This document shows positions 19,560-28,861 of a DNA stretch of 36,815 nucleotides, piece after piece (position 1 is the first letter of the stretch; each line of letters begins with the position of its first letter). Under the pieces are notes generated by a model. The model did not search any database. It saw only the letters and a program-made list of their open reading frames with translations, and was not told where the DNA came from. Origin of the DNA: a virus. The translations under genes were made by a program, and so were the position numbers. Location: positions 1 to 36,815 of IMG/VR virus record IMGVR_UViG_3300037427_000190; one strand, given 5' to 3'.

Positions 19560-19820
19560 TTACTCCTGCGGTGGCGCGTTAGCGGCATCATTTGCTTGCT
19601 TGGCGTCGATAACTTCCTGAGTGTGAACTGCGGCACAAATGGCCTGCACCTCTGAGGTTTCGTTGCTGTAGTCATCACCTGCACTAATAACGTGGCGATG
19701 AAACCCGCGAGAGATTTCTACGTCATCCTTATAGATAACCGTAGCCGTGCGAACTTGCACCGCCTTGTACGGCCCAACGATCTCAACCTTGTCTACTTCT
19801 ACTGCTTCTGTGAGTGCCAT
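19560..19820 (-). CDS. Small fibre-associated protein, 86 residues
   Basis: AAAGGAG precedes the ATG. The product (MALTEAVEVDKVEIVGPYKA...) has strands followed by a C-terminal helix (VIDAKQANDAANAPPQE). Similar small proteins with V-Q-V-R-x-x-T-V-I-Y-K-D lie among tail fibre genes of other phages; chaperone or fibre-adaptor roles are possible. It lies between two paralogous fibre genes. Confidence 0.76.
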   Translation of the reverse strand: MALTEAVEVDKVEIVGPYKAVQVRTATVIYKDDVEISRGFHRHVISAGDDYSNETSEVQAICAAVHTQEVIDAKQANDAANAPPQE

Positions 19821-19874
19821 GTTTATCTCCTTTGGCTATGGACTGTCTGCCCCAATCTCTGAGAGAGGTAATTG

Positions 19875-20486
19875 TTAGGCGGCGAGATAGATAAATGTGC
19901 CAATTAAATAATTATTAACCGAGCCCGAATAGGTATGAGTGGTATTCCCATCAACGTAACAGAAAAAATAAGTGGTTCCTTGCGCTCCGTAAAATTGCAC
20001 CGTTTTGCCAACTAAATCTGCATAGGATGACGTCCCGCCGCCTCTAATATAATTTGAGTTTTTTTGCGTGTAAGGCAAACTAGAAACAATAAACTGCGCA
20101 CCACTGCCAGTGCCTGAATAATTGATATACAAATCACAATAAACCATGTTGCCTATTTTGGTATAATGACCACTACGAGCGCCGTAGCTAATACTATTTA
20201 CGCCGCTGGTGATTGTAGGAGTAAAAGTGCCTTCTTCGTAATCATCCAGTGCATTAGCGGTGGCTGTGTCTGTTCCAAACTTTACGCCATCACTGTCAAT
20301 TCTAACTTTAGTAGAGGTATTGCTAACTATTAGCCCTGCACCAGACGTATCAATGTGCAATTTAGCGCCTAAGCTAGAACCAATACCAACGCCGACATTA
20401 CCTGAGCCATCTAGCGTAAGCGCAGTGCTAGAAGCATCATCGTCAATGCCTTTAGAAAATTTACCTTGCGTCTTGGTAATAGCCAT
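19875..20486 (-). CDS. Tail fibre-like protein, 203 residues (paralogue of 18473-19555)
   Basis: The product starts MAITKTQGKFSKGIDDDASS, has the fibre module ALTLDGSGNVGVGIGSSLGA and then VRIDSDGVKFGTDTATANAL followed by DDYEEGTFTP. The final 90 residues resemble the C-terminal tip of the fibre gene at 18473-19555 (SYGARSGHYTKIG). It is shorter and lacks the long N-terminal stalk, so it may attach to another fibre subunit or be an alternative tip. It starts one base after the previous gene's end (overlap TAATG). Confidence 0.8.
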   Translation of the reverse strand: MAITKTQGKFSKGIDDDASSTALTLDGSGNVGVGIGSSLGAKLHIDTSGAGLIVSNTSTKVRIDSDGVKFGTDTATANALDDYEEGTFTPTITSGVNSISYGARSGHYTKIGNMVYCDLYINYSGTGSGAQFIVSSLPYTQKNSNYIRGGGTSSYADLVGKTVQFYGAQGTTYFFCYVDGNTTHTYSGSVNNYLIGTFIYLAA

Positions 20487-21805
20487 TAGTTAGCCTCCAG
20501 CGCAGAGAGTCGAGTCTGTAAATTTTCGATAATAATTTGTTGCTCTTTTACAGCGTTAATTAAAGGAGCTATTAGCTCTTGATACTGTAACTGTTGTTGG
20601 TCTTCCAGTATTTCTCCGTTACATTCTCCTTTATCAACTGACCACAGACCAAGATCCTCTGTTATAGAGTTGTCATCAAGAACCTGCTTAACGTCTTGGG
20701 CAATTAAACCCCATTTTTTAACCCCGTTAGGTTGGTCTAGCCTGCCGTCCTTATAAATCCCTTCTTCATTTTTATCTTTGTACTTAAACTTTTTAGGTTG
20801 TAATGACTTAATAAAATCTAAACCTACATCAAGATTTTCTATTTCTTCTTTTGTTCTTTCGTCAGATGTGCTGACTCCATTAACAGCATAAACTGTGTGG
20901 AACCTATAGCTCGACTCACCTAATCTTAAATCACCATTGTTTCGTGTCTCTTGAATAAGAGGGTGAACATAGTAGTACTCAAAAGAAAAACCTGCATAGC
21001 CACCGTAAACACCTCCAATTTTGCAAGAAAAAGAGTTATTCTCAATAATGCCGAATCTGCCAGCTATGTATGTAGACCTATTCCCAGAGCCATAAAGCTC
21101 AACCAACTGCGAATATCGAACATTATCTTGCAGAGTAAGCAAGCCGTTAGCGGGTGCCGCGCCAATAGTTACTTTTCCTCCCGCTGGATTTAAGGATAGA
21201 GTTTGAGCGCCTGCCGACAGGTTTCGTGATTGAATAAAACCAATGGCGGTTGCGCCACTGTTATCCATGCCAAACTCTAACTGATTGTTAGCGTTGCCAC
21301 CTTGTATTGAAAACTGTGGTGACTGCGAACCAAGTGCCCCGTCTGCATCTGCTGTTGGCCCAGCGACCTGTAGCTTATAGAGGGGATCGCTTACGCCAAT
21401 ACCTACGTCACCAGCGCCGTCAAAAGTCAGCCTATTTGCGCTATCTGTAAAATCATATAAATGAAATTTATCGGCGCTACTATCAACATACCAAGCATAA
21501 GAACCTTGATTATTTGTTGCTTTTAAGCCAGCGACATTTGTTGTGCTTTCTACTTCTATTCTTGAAACACCTGTTGTGTAAACGTGTAGCTGTTCTTGAG
21601 GACTCGCAGTGCCAATACCTACGTTCTCTGAGCTATCAATCGTGATTGCAGTAGCGTCAGCATTATCGTCAATGCCATTAGACGTAAAAGTCGTGACCGT
21701 AGCGGGTGACGCAGAGCCACCTCCAATAGTAGTGCCGTCTATAGACCCGCTGTTAATGTCTACTGGACTAGCGACCTCTGTTGGCTTTTTACCAAGAAAC
21801 GGCAT
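20486..21805 (-). CDS. Tail spike/fibre with C-terminal S74 self-cleaving chaperone
   Basis: The 439-residue product starts MPFLGKKPTEVASPVDINSG, has two fibre modules (AITIDSSENVGIGTASPQEQ and NRLTFDGAGDVGIG), a beta-rich middle, and from about residue 310 an intramolecular chaperone of the peptidase S74 family: STSDERTKEEI at 312-322 with the expected S/K positions, KKWGLIAQDV near 363-373 and a terminal coiled coil. Such chaperones trimerise the fibre and then cleave themselves off. The protein is therefore a trimeric fibre or spike. It is the largest of the fibre set here. Confidence 0.9.
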   Translation of the reverse strand: MPFLGKKPTEVASPVDINSGSIDGTTIGGGSASPATVTTFTSNGIDDNADATAITIDSSENVGIGTASPQEQLHVYTTGVSRIEVESTTNVAGLKATNNQGSYAWYVDSSADKFHLYDFTDSANRLTFDGAGDVGIGVSDPLYKLQVAGPTADADGALGSQSPQFSIQGGNANNQLEFGMDNSGATAIGFIQSRNLSAGAQTLSLNPAGGKVTIGAAPANGLLTLQDNVRYSQLVELYGSGNRSTYIAGRFGIIENNSFSCKIGGVYGGYAGFSFEYYYVHPLIQETRNNGDLRLGESSYRFHTVYAVNGVSTSDERTKEEIENLDVGLDFIKSLQPKKFKYKDKNEEGIYKDGRLDQPNGVKKWGLIAQDVKQVLDDNSITEDLGLWSVDKGECNGEILEDQQQLQYQELIAPLINAVKEQQIIIENLQTRLSALEAN

Positions 21806-22137
21806 TAGGTGATCTCCATTACGCCTAGAACAACATCCAACGCGGAGGCTGTTCCTGATTTAACTTTTAGAATGTCACCCGTTTCCAAAATATACTTTTG
21901 ACCAGCCAATGTTTCCAGCGTGGTGTTACTAGGAATTGACACGTTCTCTAAAAGCTGGTGAGTTGTAGAGCCTGACGAATCAGTAAACTGCACCTGCACC
22001 GTTACAGCGTTTGTAGCTTTATTGGCAATAGCCAAGCCAAGAACAACCGTTGTCGTGCTAGACGGGGCCGTGTAAAGAGTGCTGTAAGCGGAGTGATTCA
22101 CGTTAGCCAGAGCCGCATTTTTAAATGTGTTAGCCAT
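21805..22137 (-). CDS. Virion/tail-associated protein, 110 residues
   Basis: The product (MANTFKNAALANVNHSAYST...) is beta-rich, with LYTAPSSTTTVVLGLAIANK near the N terminus and ILETGDILKVKSGTASALDV near the C terminus. Small proteins with this T-x-x-x-x-L-Y-T-A-P opening occur next to fibre genes of marine and other phages, probably as structural or decoration subunits. The gene overlaps the start of the S74 fibre gene by one base. Confidence 0.77.
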   Translation of the reverse strand: MANTFKNAALANVNHSAYSTLYTAPSSTTTVVLGLAIANKATNAVTVQVQFTDSSGSTTHQLLENVSIPSNTTLETLAGQKYILETGDILKVKSGTASALDVVLGVMEIT

Positions 22138-22141
22138 AAAA

Positions 22142-22795
22142 TTATCCTAGTGCAATAGCCAATGCTGTTGCGTCATCTACACTTGCGTAACCAGTAAGAG
22201 CGGAACTCGTCACATAATTACTGTTGTTAGTCCACTGGCTTATGTTTCCAGACTTATTGGTAAACGTGTCAGTACTGGACGGAGTAACTGTTCCAGTATT
22301 AGTTGTGTAACCGCTGTCGTTTGTCCACTGGCTTATGTTTCCTGATTTGTTGGTAAACGTGTCAGTTGTAGCTTTGCCAACCAAAGTATCTGTGGCGGCT
22401 GGGAGCGTAAGCGTTACATTGCCGCTATATGCACCGTGGGCAGATGATTGAAGTTGCGTGTAATGAGCGTTGCTCACCTCACAATACAACTTAATGTTAG
22501 ATACTGAACCCGCGTTTTTAAGAGCAATCTCACCGGACTGAATATCTACATTGCCGTCTAGCCGCACAACACCAGTGCCGTTAGGCGTAACAGCAATGTT
22601 TGCGTTAGACAAACTAACTATCGCATTGCCGTTCACATCTAAACTGCCGCCAAGTTGTGGCGTAGTATCCTCTACAATGTTCTCTAGCTTATCCTGTTGA
22701 AGCTCTACAAAGTTAGTGTCAACTTCCGCATTAGTTAGGGGGCTACCCTTATTCGTTACGCCTGTCGCTGTTGTTTGGCGAGTTGTAATAGCCAT
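22142..22795 (-). CDS. Fibre-like protein with internal 31-residue tandem repeat
   Basis: The 217-residue product starts MAITTRQTTATGVTNKGSPL, then NAEVDTNFVELQQDKLEN, a common opening for phage fibre proteins. A central beta-helical part (GGSLDVNGNAIVSLSNANIA) is followed by two copies of DTFTNKSGNISQWTN-x-S. At DNA level the copies are 44-bp stretches (22230-22273, 22323-22366) with three differences, 93 bp apart. It lies in the fibre block. Confidence 0.8.
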   Translation of the reverse strand: MAITTRQTTATGVTNKGSPLTNAEVDTNFVELQQDKLENIVEDTTPQLGGSLDVNGNAIVSLSNANIAVTPNGTGVVRLDGNVDIQSGEIALKNAGSVSNIKLYCEVSNAHYTQLQSSAHGAYSGNVTLTLPAATDTLVGKATTDTFTNKSGNISQWTNDSGYTTNTGTVTPSSTDTFTNKSGNISQWTNNSNYVTSSALTGYASVDDATALAIALG

Positions 22796-22814
22796 AAGAA
22801 ATAGCCCCTATTAA

Positions 22815-23261
22815 TTAAGATGCAGAAAGCGTAATCGTCCAAGTCACAGACATCGTATCGTCTGCGGCTTTGTTAATCGCAGAAAACACCACGCGGCAAA
22901 GCATAGTACCTGAGCTAGAAGCATTAAAAATACCTGCCTCCGTAACCGCGCCCGTAGCGTCACCTGCTTCAAACGATGAGACGTAAGCAATCGTATTAGT
23001 TGACACTGTTGTGCTGTCCAGCGCCTCTCTAGAGCCCAACAAGGTCACCAAATCAGTTTGCCCAGCCGCCGCCGCTGTAGTGCCTGATCCCAAGCCCATG
23101 TGCGACATAGCGCCAGCAGAGGTATCTTTCATGCGAGAGCAAATGAAGTTTAGCCCCGCAGTAACAATTAGATTTTTTTCATGGCGCTGTTCTTTGACAT
23201 TGCCGTCTTTGTCTTTAACGGTAATGAGAACATCACCTTTTAGCTTTAAATTATCTTCCAT
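22815..23261 (-). CDS. Tail fibre-region structural protein, 148 residues
   Basis: The product starts with a charged strand-rich part (LKGDVLITVKDKDGNVKEQR), then NLIVTAGLNFICSRMKD, MGLGSGTTAAAAGQTDLVTL and a final AGDATGAVTEAGIFNASSSG. This order (N-x-x-V-T-x-G-x-x-x-I near the N terminus, then G-x-G-x-G/S-T-x-A and A-x-x-x-E-A-G-I-F-N) is typical of a common phage tail or baseplate-appendage protein without known function. It sits in the structural block; no other role is suggested. Confidence 0.8.
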   Translation of the reverse strand: MEDNLKLKGDVLITVKDKDGNVKEQRHEKNLIVTAGLNFICSRMKDTSAGAMSHMGLGSGTTAAAAGQTDLVTLLGSREALDSTTVSTNTIAYVSSFEAGDATGAVTEAGIFNASSSGTMLCRVVFSAINKAADDTMSVTWTITLSAS

Positions 23262-23269
23262 GTGTCACC

Positions 23270-24415
23270 TCAAAAGGTTAATGACTCTCCAACATAAACC
23301 TCGTCAAAATAAGTTATGTCGCAATAGCCTTGATTTTCGATAGAGCCAGAGTCAGTTAAATTGGTTGAATCTGAAGCCACCTTCCCAAATTGATTAGTTT
23401 GATTGTCAGATGCGCCTACCAAATTGGTTACATTTTTGAAAAAACTTGCAACTTGGTCGTCACCTACAGCCGCTCCATTAGAATCGTCTGTAACAATCAT
23501 TGTATCAGAAAGCGATTTATTTATAGATCGCAGTTGACTATCAGATGCGGTAGCCGTGTTGGTCGCAAACTTAGCAAAATTAATGACATTAGTATCCGTA
23601 ACGCCTGTTGAGTCACCAAAAGGCTTACCCATTTCTGCAAATTGCACATCATTAGCCGCGACGCCGTCTGCTGTAGGCCGCGTAACGCTTTTGGATGCTG
23701 TATCAGAAGCTGACGGCGCTTCATTTACATTTTTAGAAACTGCTTTAGCGTCGCTGTCTATAAACGCCACAGAATCAGCAAACTCTCTACCCAAGACAAG
23801 AATGGCAAGGTCTGTGAAACCCGCGCTGTCTGTTAGCTCTTGGTTAAACGCCACAGCTACAGCGTCACCCAAAGACACATCTTCAGAAAACGCTCTGCTA
23901 AACGCCGCTACTATGTCTATTTCGTCAACTAGCGCAACAGAATTGCTTTCATTCTTGCTAAACGAGGCCGTTTGATTATCAATAGCCGCCGCGCTGTCGC
24001 TAAAAGGCCGCGTAAGGCCTTTAGACGCTACATCAGACACGGAGGCTTGGTTAGCTGTTACCTTTCCAAACGTCTTGGTGTCATCGTCCTGCGCGGTTGT
24101 AGTGTCGCTTGCTGTTTTGCCTGCGCTTGCGGTTTGCGAATCTGTAGCAGACGGCGATTCGCTGAAGCTTTTTCCTACAGCGTTGCTAGAGCTATCAGAC
24201 ACAGACGCCGCATCTGACGCCTGCCTGCCAACCACTTTGCTTATAACCTCTCTAACAACTGCTGTGTCAGTAAATGTCTTTAAAATTTCTATTAGTTTAA
24301 GCGTTGCAATGCTGTCTATGACAGGTCGCAAAGAGGTAACGGTTGCCTTGGCGTGGGTTTTTACTACTTTAGATATTGCCCTTAGACTAGTAATTGTTGG
24401 CTTTATGCCTGACAT
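23270..24415 (-). CDS. Long repeat protein with 18-residue repeats (fibre-like)
   Basis: The 381-residue product has a 62-residue helical head, then from about residue 63 to 355 at least fourteen repeats of 18 residues with the unit G-K-x-x-x-D-S-x-x-x-x-D-x-x-x-x-x-x. Examples are GKSFSESPSATDSQTASA (81-98) and GREFADSVAFIDSDAKAV. Two repeats are longer (20 and 27 residues). The tail ends with an unrelated ITYFDEVYVGESLTF. An 18-residue period fits a beta-solenoid or a fibrous stalk; regular D residues could bind metal. It overlaps the BppU-like gene by one base. The gene-scale 54-bp period would allow copy number change. Confidence 0.82.
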   Translation of the reverse strand: MSGIKPTITSLRAISKVVKTHAKATVTSLRPVIDSIATLKLIEILKTFTDTAVVREVISKVVGRQASDAASVSDSSSNAVGKSFSESPSATDSQTASAGKTASDTTTAQDDDTKTFGKVTANQASVSDVASKGLTRPFSDSAAAIDNQTASFSKNESNSVALVDEIDIVAAFSRAFSEDVSLGDAVAVAFNQELTDSAGFTDLAILVLGREFADSVAFIDSDAKAVSKNVNEAPSASDTASKSVTRPTADGVAANDVQFAEMGKPFGDSTGVTDTNVINFAKFATNTATASDSQLRSINKSLSDTMIVTDDSNGAAVGDDQVASFFKNVTNLVGASDNQTNQFGKVASDSTNLTDSGSIENQGYCDITYFDEVYVGESLTF

Positions 24416-24747
24416 TAGAAGTCCTCGCGGATAACTATCTCAACCCTCTCAAATACGGTTTCTACAGAACTATCGCTAAACGTAAGCTCTACTTCGCCTT
24501 CGTAATTGCCAGCGGCGATAGTGGCTAATTGCGCGCCGTCTAAAGAAAACAGCAATATGCCGTTTGCTAAACTTGAGCCAGCAGTAGACGCAGTTAGCGT
24601 AAAGGCTATCGTTGTAGATCCTTTTTTTCTAACTTTGAGCTTTGCAGAGCCGCCGCCAACGTCTATTGCGCTTCCAGTATCTTCACGCGTTACAGTTATT
24701 TTGATTTGCGGCCCTGTGTCACCTTGCACTAGGTAAATAGTAGTCAC
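24415..24747 (-). CDS. BppU N-terminal-like baseplate/tail protein
   Basis: The 110-residue protein (MTTIYLVQGDTGPQIKITVT...) has the fold signature of the N-terminal domain of phage baseplate upper protein: an opening Q-G-D-T-x-P, a K-L-x-V-R-K-x-G-S-T centre and a final G-x-Y-x-G-E-V-E-L. This domain clips fibre-type proteins to the tail tip or baseplate. Here it is a separate protein right before the repeat protein in transcription order and overlaps DUF4376 (4 bp). Confidence 0.78.
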   Translation of the reverse strand: MTTIYLVQGDTGPQIKITVTREDTGSAIDVGGGSAKLKVRKKGSTTIAFTLTASTAGSSLANGILLFSLDGAQLATIAAGNYEGEVELTFSDSSVETVFERVEIVIREDF

Positions 24748-25310
24748 CAGACAATGGCCTCCAGTTCCGTTTGAGTAGTAGCGGCAATAATTTGCTCCCT
24801 TAGTATTCTACCACGCTCATGGCATTCGTTGACATGATCAGCGAGAGCCTGACCCATTTGTTTTAGCTCCAAAGCATTGAGGGTCACTGTCGTATTGTCT
24901 GCTGTTGTCCAAAGCATATTTAAAGCACTGTCTATTACTGCCGCCTGTACTGCTGAATGTATACGCATTTGGCTTATTTGGTCACATTGAAAACTTTTAT
25001 CTTTAAATTCAAATTGCGACCACTCAGCAACATTGCGATCTTTTTTTATCCGTATCCACGCATCTGCTTTAGCGTCTTCTATGTCTAGCGTCCATTCGCC
25101 AGACGTATAATCAAATTGATGCGATATAGACGGACGTTCAGGTATTTCTACAGGCTGGCCGTCATTGATGTAATGATTTAACGTGACCTCTATGTCGCCT
25201 TCGTAATCTATGTAATCGCCCGTAGGCGGCTCTGTTGCATTACGCGCACCTGTAATAATCGCTGTGATGCGCCCCTGCTCATACGCAATAAAGCAGGCTT
25301 GATTGCTCAT
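24744..25310 (-). CDS. Tail protein with DUF4376-like C-terminal domain
   Basis: The start at 25310 (MSNQACFIAYEQGRITAIIT) overlaps the hub stop as ATGA and has GGGGCGAG upstream; the longer frame to 25355 is rejected. The 188-residue product has a beta-rich first half and a helical last part (WIRIKKDRNVAEWSQFEFKD, then NALELKQMGQALADHVNECH), typical of DUF4376 domains on tail fibre or fibre-assembly proteins. Its position between the tail-tip protein and the fibre block supports a tail role. Confidence 0.8.
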   Translation of the reverse strand: MSNQACFIAYEQGRITAIITGARNATEPPTGDYIDYEGDIEVTLNHYINDGQPVEIPERPSISHQFDYTSGEWTLDIEDAKADAWIRIKKDRNVAEWSQFEFKDKSFQCDQISQMRIHSAVQAAVIDSALNMLWTTADNTTVTLNALELKQMGQALADHVNECHERGRILREQIIAATTQTELEAIVW

Positions 25311-28300
25311 CGTCTCGCCCCTAATAAACTTATATTGGCATCTGACGCTCGCCACCAGCCAGTAGCAGAGCCACTTTCAGCGGAGACCTCTAACGTCAAG
25401 AAAAAGTAGCGCGTTCCCGTCCACCCGTTTATTGTTTTAGACAGGTTTAACGATGGCGGCCCACCTTTGCGAGCATTTAATTGAACGCCATCAACGCTTC
25501 CACTGCCGCTAATAGTAGTGCTGTTACTAGTGTTATATCGCAATCTCAATACCGCCGCCGCAAAATCGCTACCAAACCCTGATGATTGCAGGTCAGCTAA
25601 CGCCAAACAAATAACTTTGTCAGGTGCGTTAGTGCCAAACCCTGCCGCCAACGCAGAGGTGCTAATTACCGTTTCCACGCCATTAGTCGTATATGCAGAC
25701 ATGGCCCCGTATTGAATGGTAAGCGGCACCGTCACCGCTTGATTGGCTATCTGCAGAGTATCAACAGATAAATCGCGGATATAAGTAGAAGCATAAGCGG
25801 GGTCAATAACAGGGGGGGCTTTAGAAACCCCAACTTGATGCCATGTTGTTGTACTTCCGCCGCTACTTGTGCCAAACCTTGCAAGAGCATACAAATATGG
25901 ATTGCCAGAGTAAGAAGGGTAATCTACTTTTGCGACTCTAAATTGTTGACTATTTCCCGCAGAAGGCGACCAACCGGACGTTAGTACCGTACTAGAGGTA
26001 AACGAGCCATCTGCTTTAACAAAAAGAATTGTGCAATACGCATTAGCTCCATACACATCAGCGTAAACATAAAGCGGCTCATTAAGGCTTAGTGGTATTT
26101 TAATTTGGCTTTGAATATATTCATTTGAATCGGTATACGCTCGGCCTAACGTGGTGTTAAAGAAAACAGAACCGCCAGTAGACCAGCCATTTGCTCCTTC
26201 TACAAAACTTCCGTTGTATAGGCTGTTATTGCCCTCTGAAGATCGTAACCCGCCAGAGTCTAAAATAGTTGTATTGTCTGAGTCTTTAACCTCTAGCCCT
26301 GTAGTTGTTAGGTTAGTGCCATCCCACTTTAGGTTTTTGGTGGAGCTTCCAATATTAAACTTTGCAGTCCCACTGTCATTACCTAAGAAAAACCCTGATG
26401 TAGTGCTTGAAAAAGAAGTTTTAGCTTGCCTTACCGCCATGCCACTTTGATTAGCTAAATCTACTACGCCAGTTTTAATCAGCCCCCCGTCTATAGTTGT
26501 AACTAGACTAGATGCGGAATCTGCTAACTCTGTGTTTAGGTTCTTAAACGTAACCAGCCCATCAAACACAGTGCTTTGAAAAGCCGAGCTAAACTGTACA
26601 GTTACAGTGCCGTTGTATTGGCTTTCCGTGACGTAAAACCTTGCTACCCAAAAGGGGTTTCCAGTGGTGGCGCTGTTAGTGCTTGGAGCAGGCGGGTTTA
26701 TGCCCCAACCGCTCGTGAGTCCGGTAAACGGGTTAGCTCCCGCCGCCGCCTCATAATCATAGTCGCTCGCGCTAGGAGTGCTTGGCTGTGCTGTTTGGGC
26801 TGTTTGATAATAGACATACCCATGCACCGTTCGCGGCTGTAGGCTAGATGTACTAATTGGTGCCGCATTGGTTGCGGCTTGAACTACGTTGCTTAGTGAG
26901 CTTTGATTATTAGACCAATCATAAGCGTATGCGCGATATTGGTAAGTGACATTGTCTGCAAGACCTGCATCTGCAAACAAAGACGTTGCGCTAGGCTTGC
27001 CAAATACGTCTTTTATGCTGACATAGTTGCCCGTGTTTAAGACCCTGCGCTGTATTCGTGCATAAGCAAAATCCGTTGCTGATGGATTAGTCCACGACAA
27101 ACCTATGCTTTTTACTCCGCCTACTGGTGTATTTAGCGTAATAGCAGACGGGGCTGTTGTGTCTCCGGTTATAGCGACGGTGCCTGATATGCTCGCTGAC
27201 CTAACGCCAGCGTCATTCACTGCGCTAACCAACACTGTATAAGTAGTCACTAATGCAGGGCTAACTAGATACGCTACTGGAGAGGAACCTGCTAATTGCG
27301 CGGCTGTCATTTGCGCCGTGCTTAGTCGCACCTCAAAAGGATCAAATCCTTGGGGCGTAATATTAATGATGTATTCAACAACAAAAACGTCTCGTGACGT
27401 AGTAAAGGCTATATCTAAGTATGGAATAGCAGAGCCGTCTGCCGCTACATTAACGCCTTGCGTCAAACTCAAGCCAGTGGGCGCTCTAACGTCAAACGGG
27501 TTTGGTATTGTAGAGGCGGGAGAATCGCTTTCTTCTGGCCCCGCCGCATAGGTATATATGTTTGTATATTCTTGTAGCGTTAGCTTAACCTCGCCATCTT
27601 CTTGCAACTGCATATTTAAAACACGACAGTCTTTTATTGAGCCGCCTGTCCACCCCAACGAGTCATGCTCTAGCTCCACAACATCACCTACAGCAAGCTC
27701 TAGCGCCTCTGAGGTTGCCGTAACCTGTATGGTTAATTGATGCTCTCTTGATGCCCTGCAAATAATTCGCGCTAAGTCTCTCGCAGAATAATAGCTGGTG
27801 ATGGTGTTTAGAGTTACGTTTCTAAGTAGCTCTTCGCCGTTGTCCTCTGCTTTAAATGTCGCGTAAGTGCTGTCGTTTGGGGGCCAATCTACGCTGTCTT
27901 CTTGCCAATTAGCCTCTGGATTAACAAACTTAGCTCGAACTCTGTTGTATTTTTTATTTTTGCCGCTAGCGGTAACAGTAATCGCCGATGTTATATTGGA
28001 ACCATCAAGCCTAAACGGAGTACCTGCGGGAGCCGCCGCGTCAATTAAAAGCGAGTATGTGCCATCTTGAAACGGCATAAGGCCGCGCATACCCTGCAAA
28101 AGTATTTTTACGTTATCAAAAAGCTGTTTTTTTGTATCAATAACTGCATTGCATTCCAGCAACTTTACCGTGCCGCTTGCACCGTCATATTCTGTAACCG
28201 TGCTATCGCAGACGTTTGCCGCCGCAGAAATAGCAGTGTCGTTTATTTGGCTGGATGCCAGCCCTTTTCCATATCTAGAGTTAGTTAAATAGTCGCGCAA

Positions 28301-28861
28301 GCATAACGCTGGATTTGTAGAAAAAGCGTCTGCGGCACTAGAGTTTCTAGGGTCATGAACTTTTCTGCCATTAACTATGGCCTGTATGTCAGGGATGCTA
28401 CCAAACGCGTCTTGGTCGTACTTTAATTTTATAGCTAAATACGCGACCCCACTAAGTTTATGATTAGACCCCCAAGTATCAGTAGACCCTGCAAGCAGGG
28501 TGCTGTAAGTCTGGGTGTCCGTCCCTACATATTTAGCAATAGTAACTAAGCCGCTGTATTTAGAGTCTGTAGAAAGCACATCATTAATATAGACGTCGCC
28601 AATAGATGACACCTCGCCTTCGCAAAGAACAAGCGCCATATATAAAAATTCGTTGTCATTGCCGCCAGTAGACAAAAATACTCTTGTGCCGCCTACTTTT
28701 CTCGTTCCATAAATAACGGGTATGTTTGCTATGTTGCTACTCTTGTTGAGTAACACTCCTTGCGCTTGGCTTTGATCGTCAAAGTCAGCACCAACCAAAA
28801 ACCCAATAACATCACCAATTAGGTTAGTAATGCCTTTAAATATTTTAGAGAAAAAGCCCAT
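25307..28861 (-). CDS. Tail tip/host-specificity protein (gpJ-like) with FN3
   Basis: The largest gene, 1184 residues. The N-terminal part (GFFSKIFKGITNLIGDVIGF, then SNIANIPVIYGTRKVGGTRV) and the following beta-rich block up to residue 430 are typical of siphovirus tail-tip attachment proteins. A tail_3-type hub, two or more fibronectin-III-like modules (about residues 455-660; PTGLSLTQG, then TAPSAITLNTPVGGVKSIGL) and a long C-terminal beta-rich part follow. It forms the tail tip that contacts host receptors and DNA ejection. Its position after the small tail-tip proteins is canonical. Family strong; domain edges are approximate. Confidence 0.88.
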   Translation of the reverse strand: MGFFSKIFKGITNLIGDVIGFLVGADFDDQSQAQGVLLNKSSNIANIPVIYGTRKVGGTRVFLSTGGNDNEFLYMALVLCEGEVSSIGDVYINDVLSTDSKYSGLVTIAKYVGTDTQTYSTLLAGSTDTWGSNHKLSGVAYLAIKLKYDQDAFGSIPDIQAIVNGRKVHDPRNSSAADAFSTNPALCLRDYLTNSRYGKGLASSQINDTAISAAANVCDSTVTEYDGASGTVKLLECNAVIDTKKQLFDNVKILLQGMRGLMPFQDGTYSLLIDAAAPAGTPFRLDGSNITSAITVTASGKNKKYNRVRAKFVNPEANWQEDSVDWPPNDSTYATFKAEDNGEELLRNVTLNTITSYYSARDLARIICRASREHQLTIQVTATSEALELAVGDVVELEHDSLGWTGGSIKDCRVLNMQLQEDGEVKLTLQEYTNIYTYAAGPEESDSPASTIPNPFDVRAPTGLSLTQGVNVAADGSAIPYLDIAFTTSRDVFVVEYIINITPQGFDPFEVRLSTAQMTAAQLAGSSPVAYLVSPALVTTYTVLVSAVNDAGVRSASISGTVAITGDTTAPSAITLNTPVGGVKSIGLSWTNPSATDFAYARIQRRVLNTGNYVSIKDVFGKPSATSLFADAGLADNVTYQYRAYAYDWSNNQSSLSNVVQAATNAAPISTSSLQPRTVHGYVYYQTAQTAQPSTPSASDYDYEAAAGANPFTGLTSGWGINPPAPSTNSATTGNPFWVARFYVTESQYNGTVTVQFSSAFQSTVFDGLVTFKNLNTELADSASSLVTTIDGGLIKTGVVDLANQSGMAVRQAKTSFSSTTSGFFLGNDSGTAKFNIGSSTKNLKWDGTNLTTTGLEVKDSDNTTILDSGGLRSSEGNNSLYNGSFVEGANGWSTGGSVFFNTTLGRAYTDSNEYIQSQIKIPLSLNEPLYVYADVYGANAYCTILFVKADGSFTSSTVLTSGWSPSAGNSQQFRVAKVDYPSYSGNPYLYALARFGTSSGGSTTTWHQVGVSKAPPVIDPAYASTYIRDLSVDTLQIANQAVTVPLTIQYGAMSAYTTNGVETVISTSALAAGFGTNAPDKVICLALADLQSSGFGSDFAAAVLRLRYNTSNSTTISGSGSVDGVQLNARKGGPPSLNLSKTINGWTGTRYFFLTLEVSAESGSATGWWRASDANISLLGARR

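Noticed and set aside
23556-24434. Long plus-strand ORFs opposite the 18-residue repeat protein
   Set aside because: They arise from the periodic codon pattern of the repeat gene on the other strand; there is no ribosome site.
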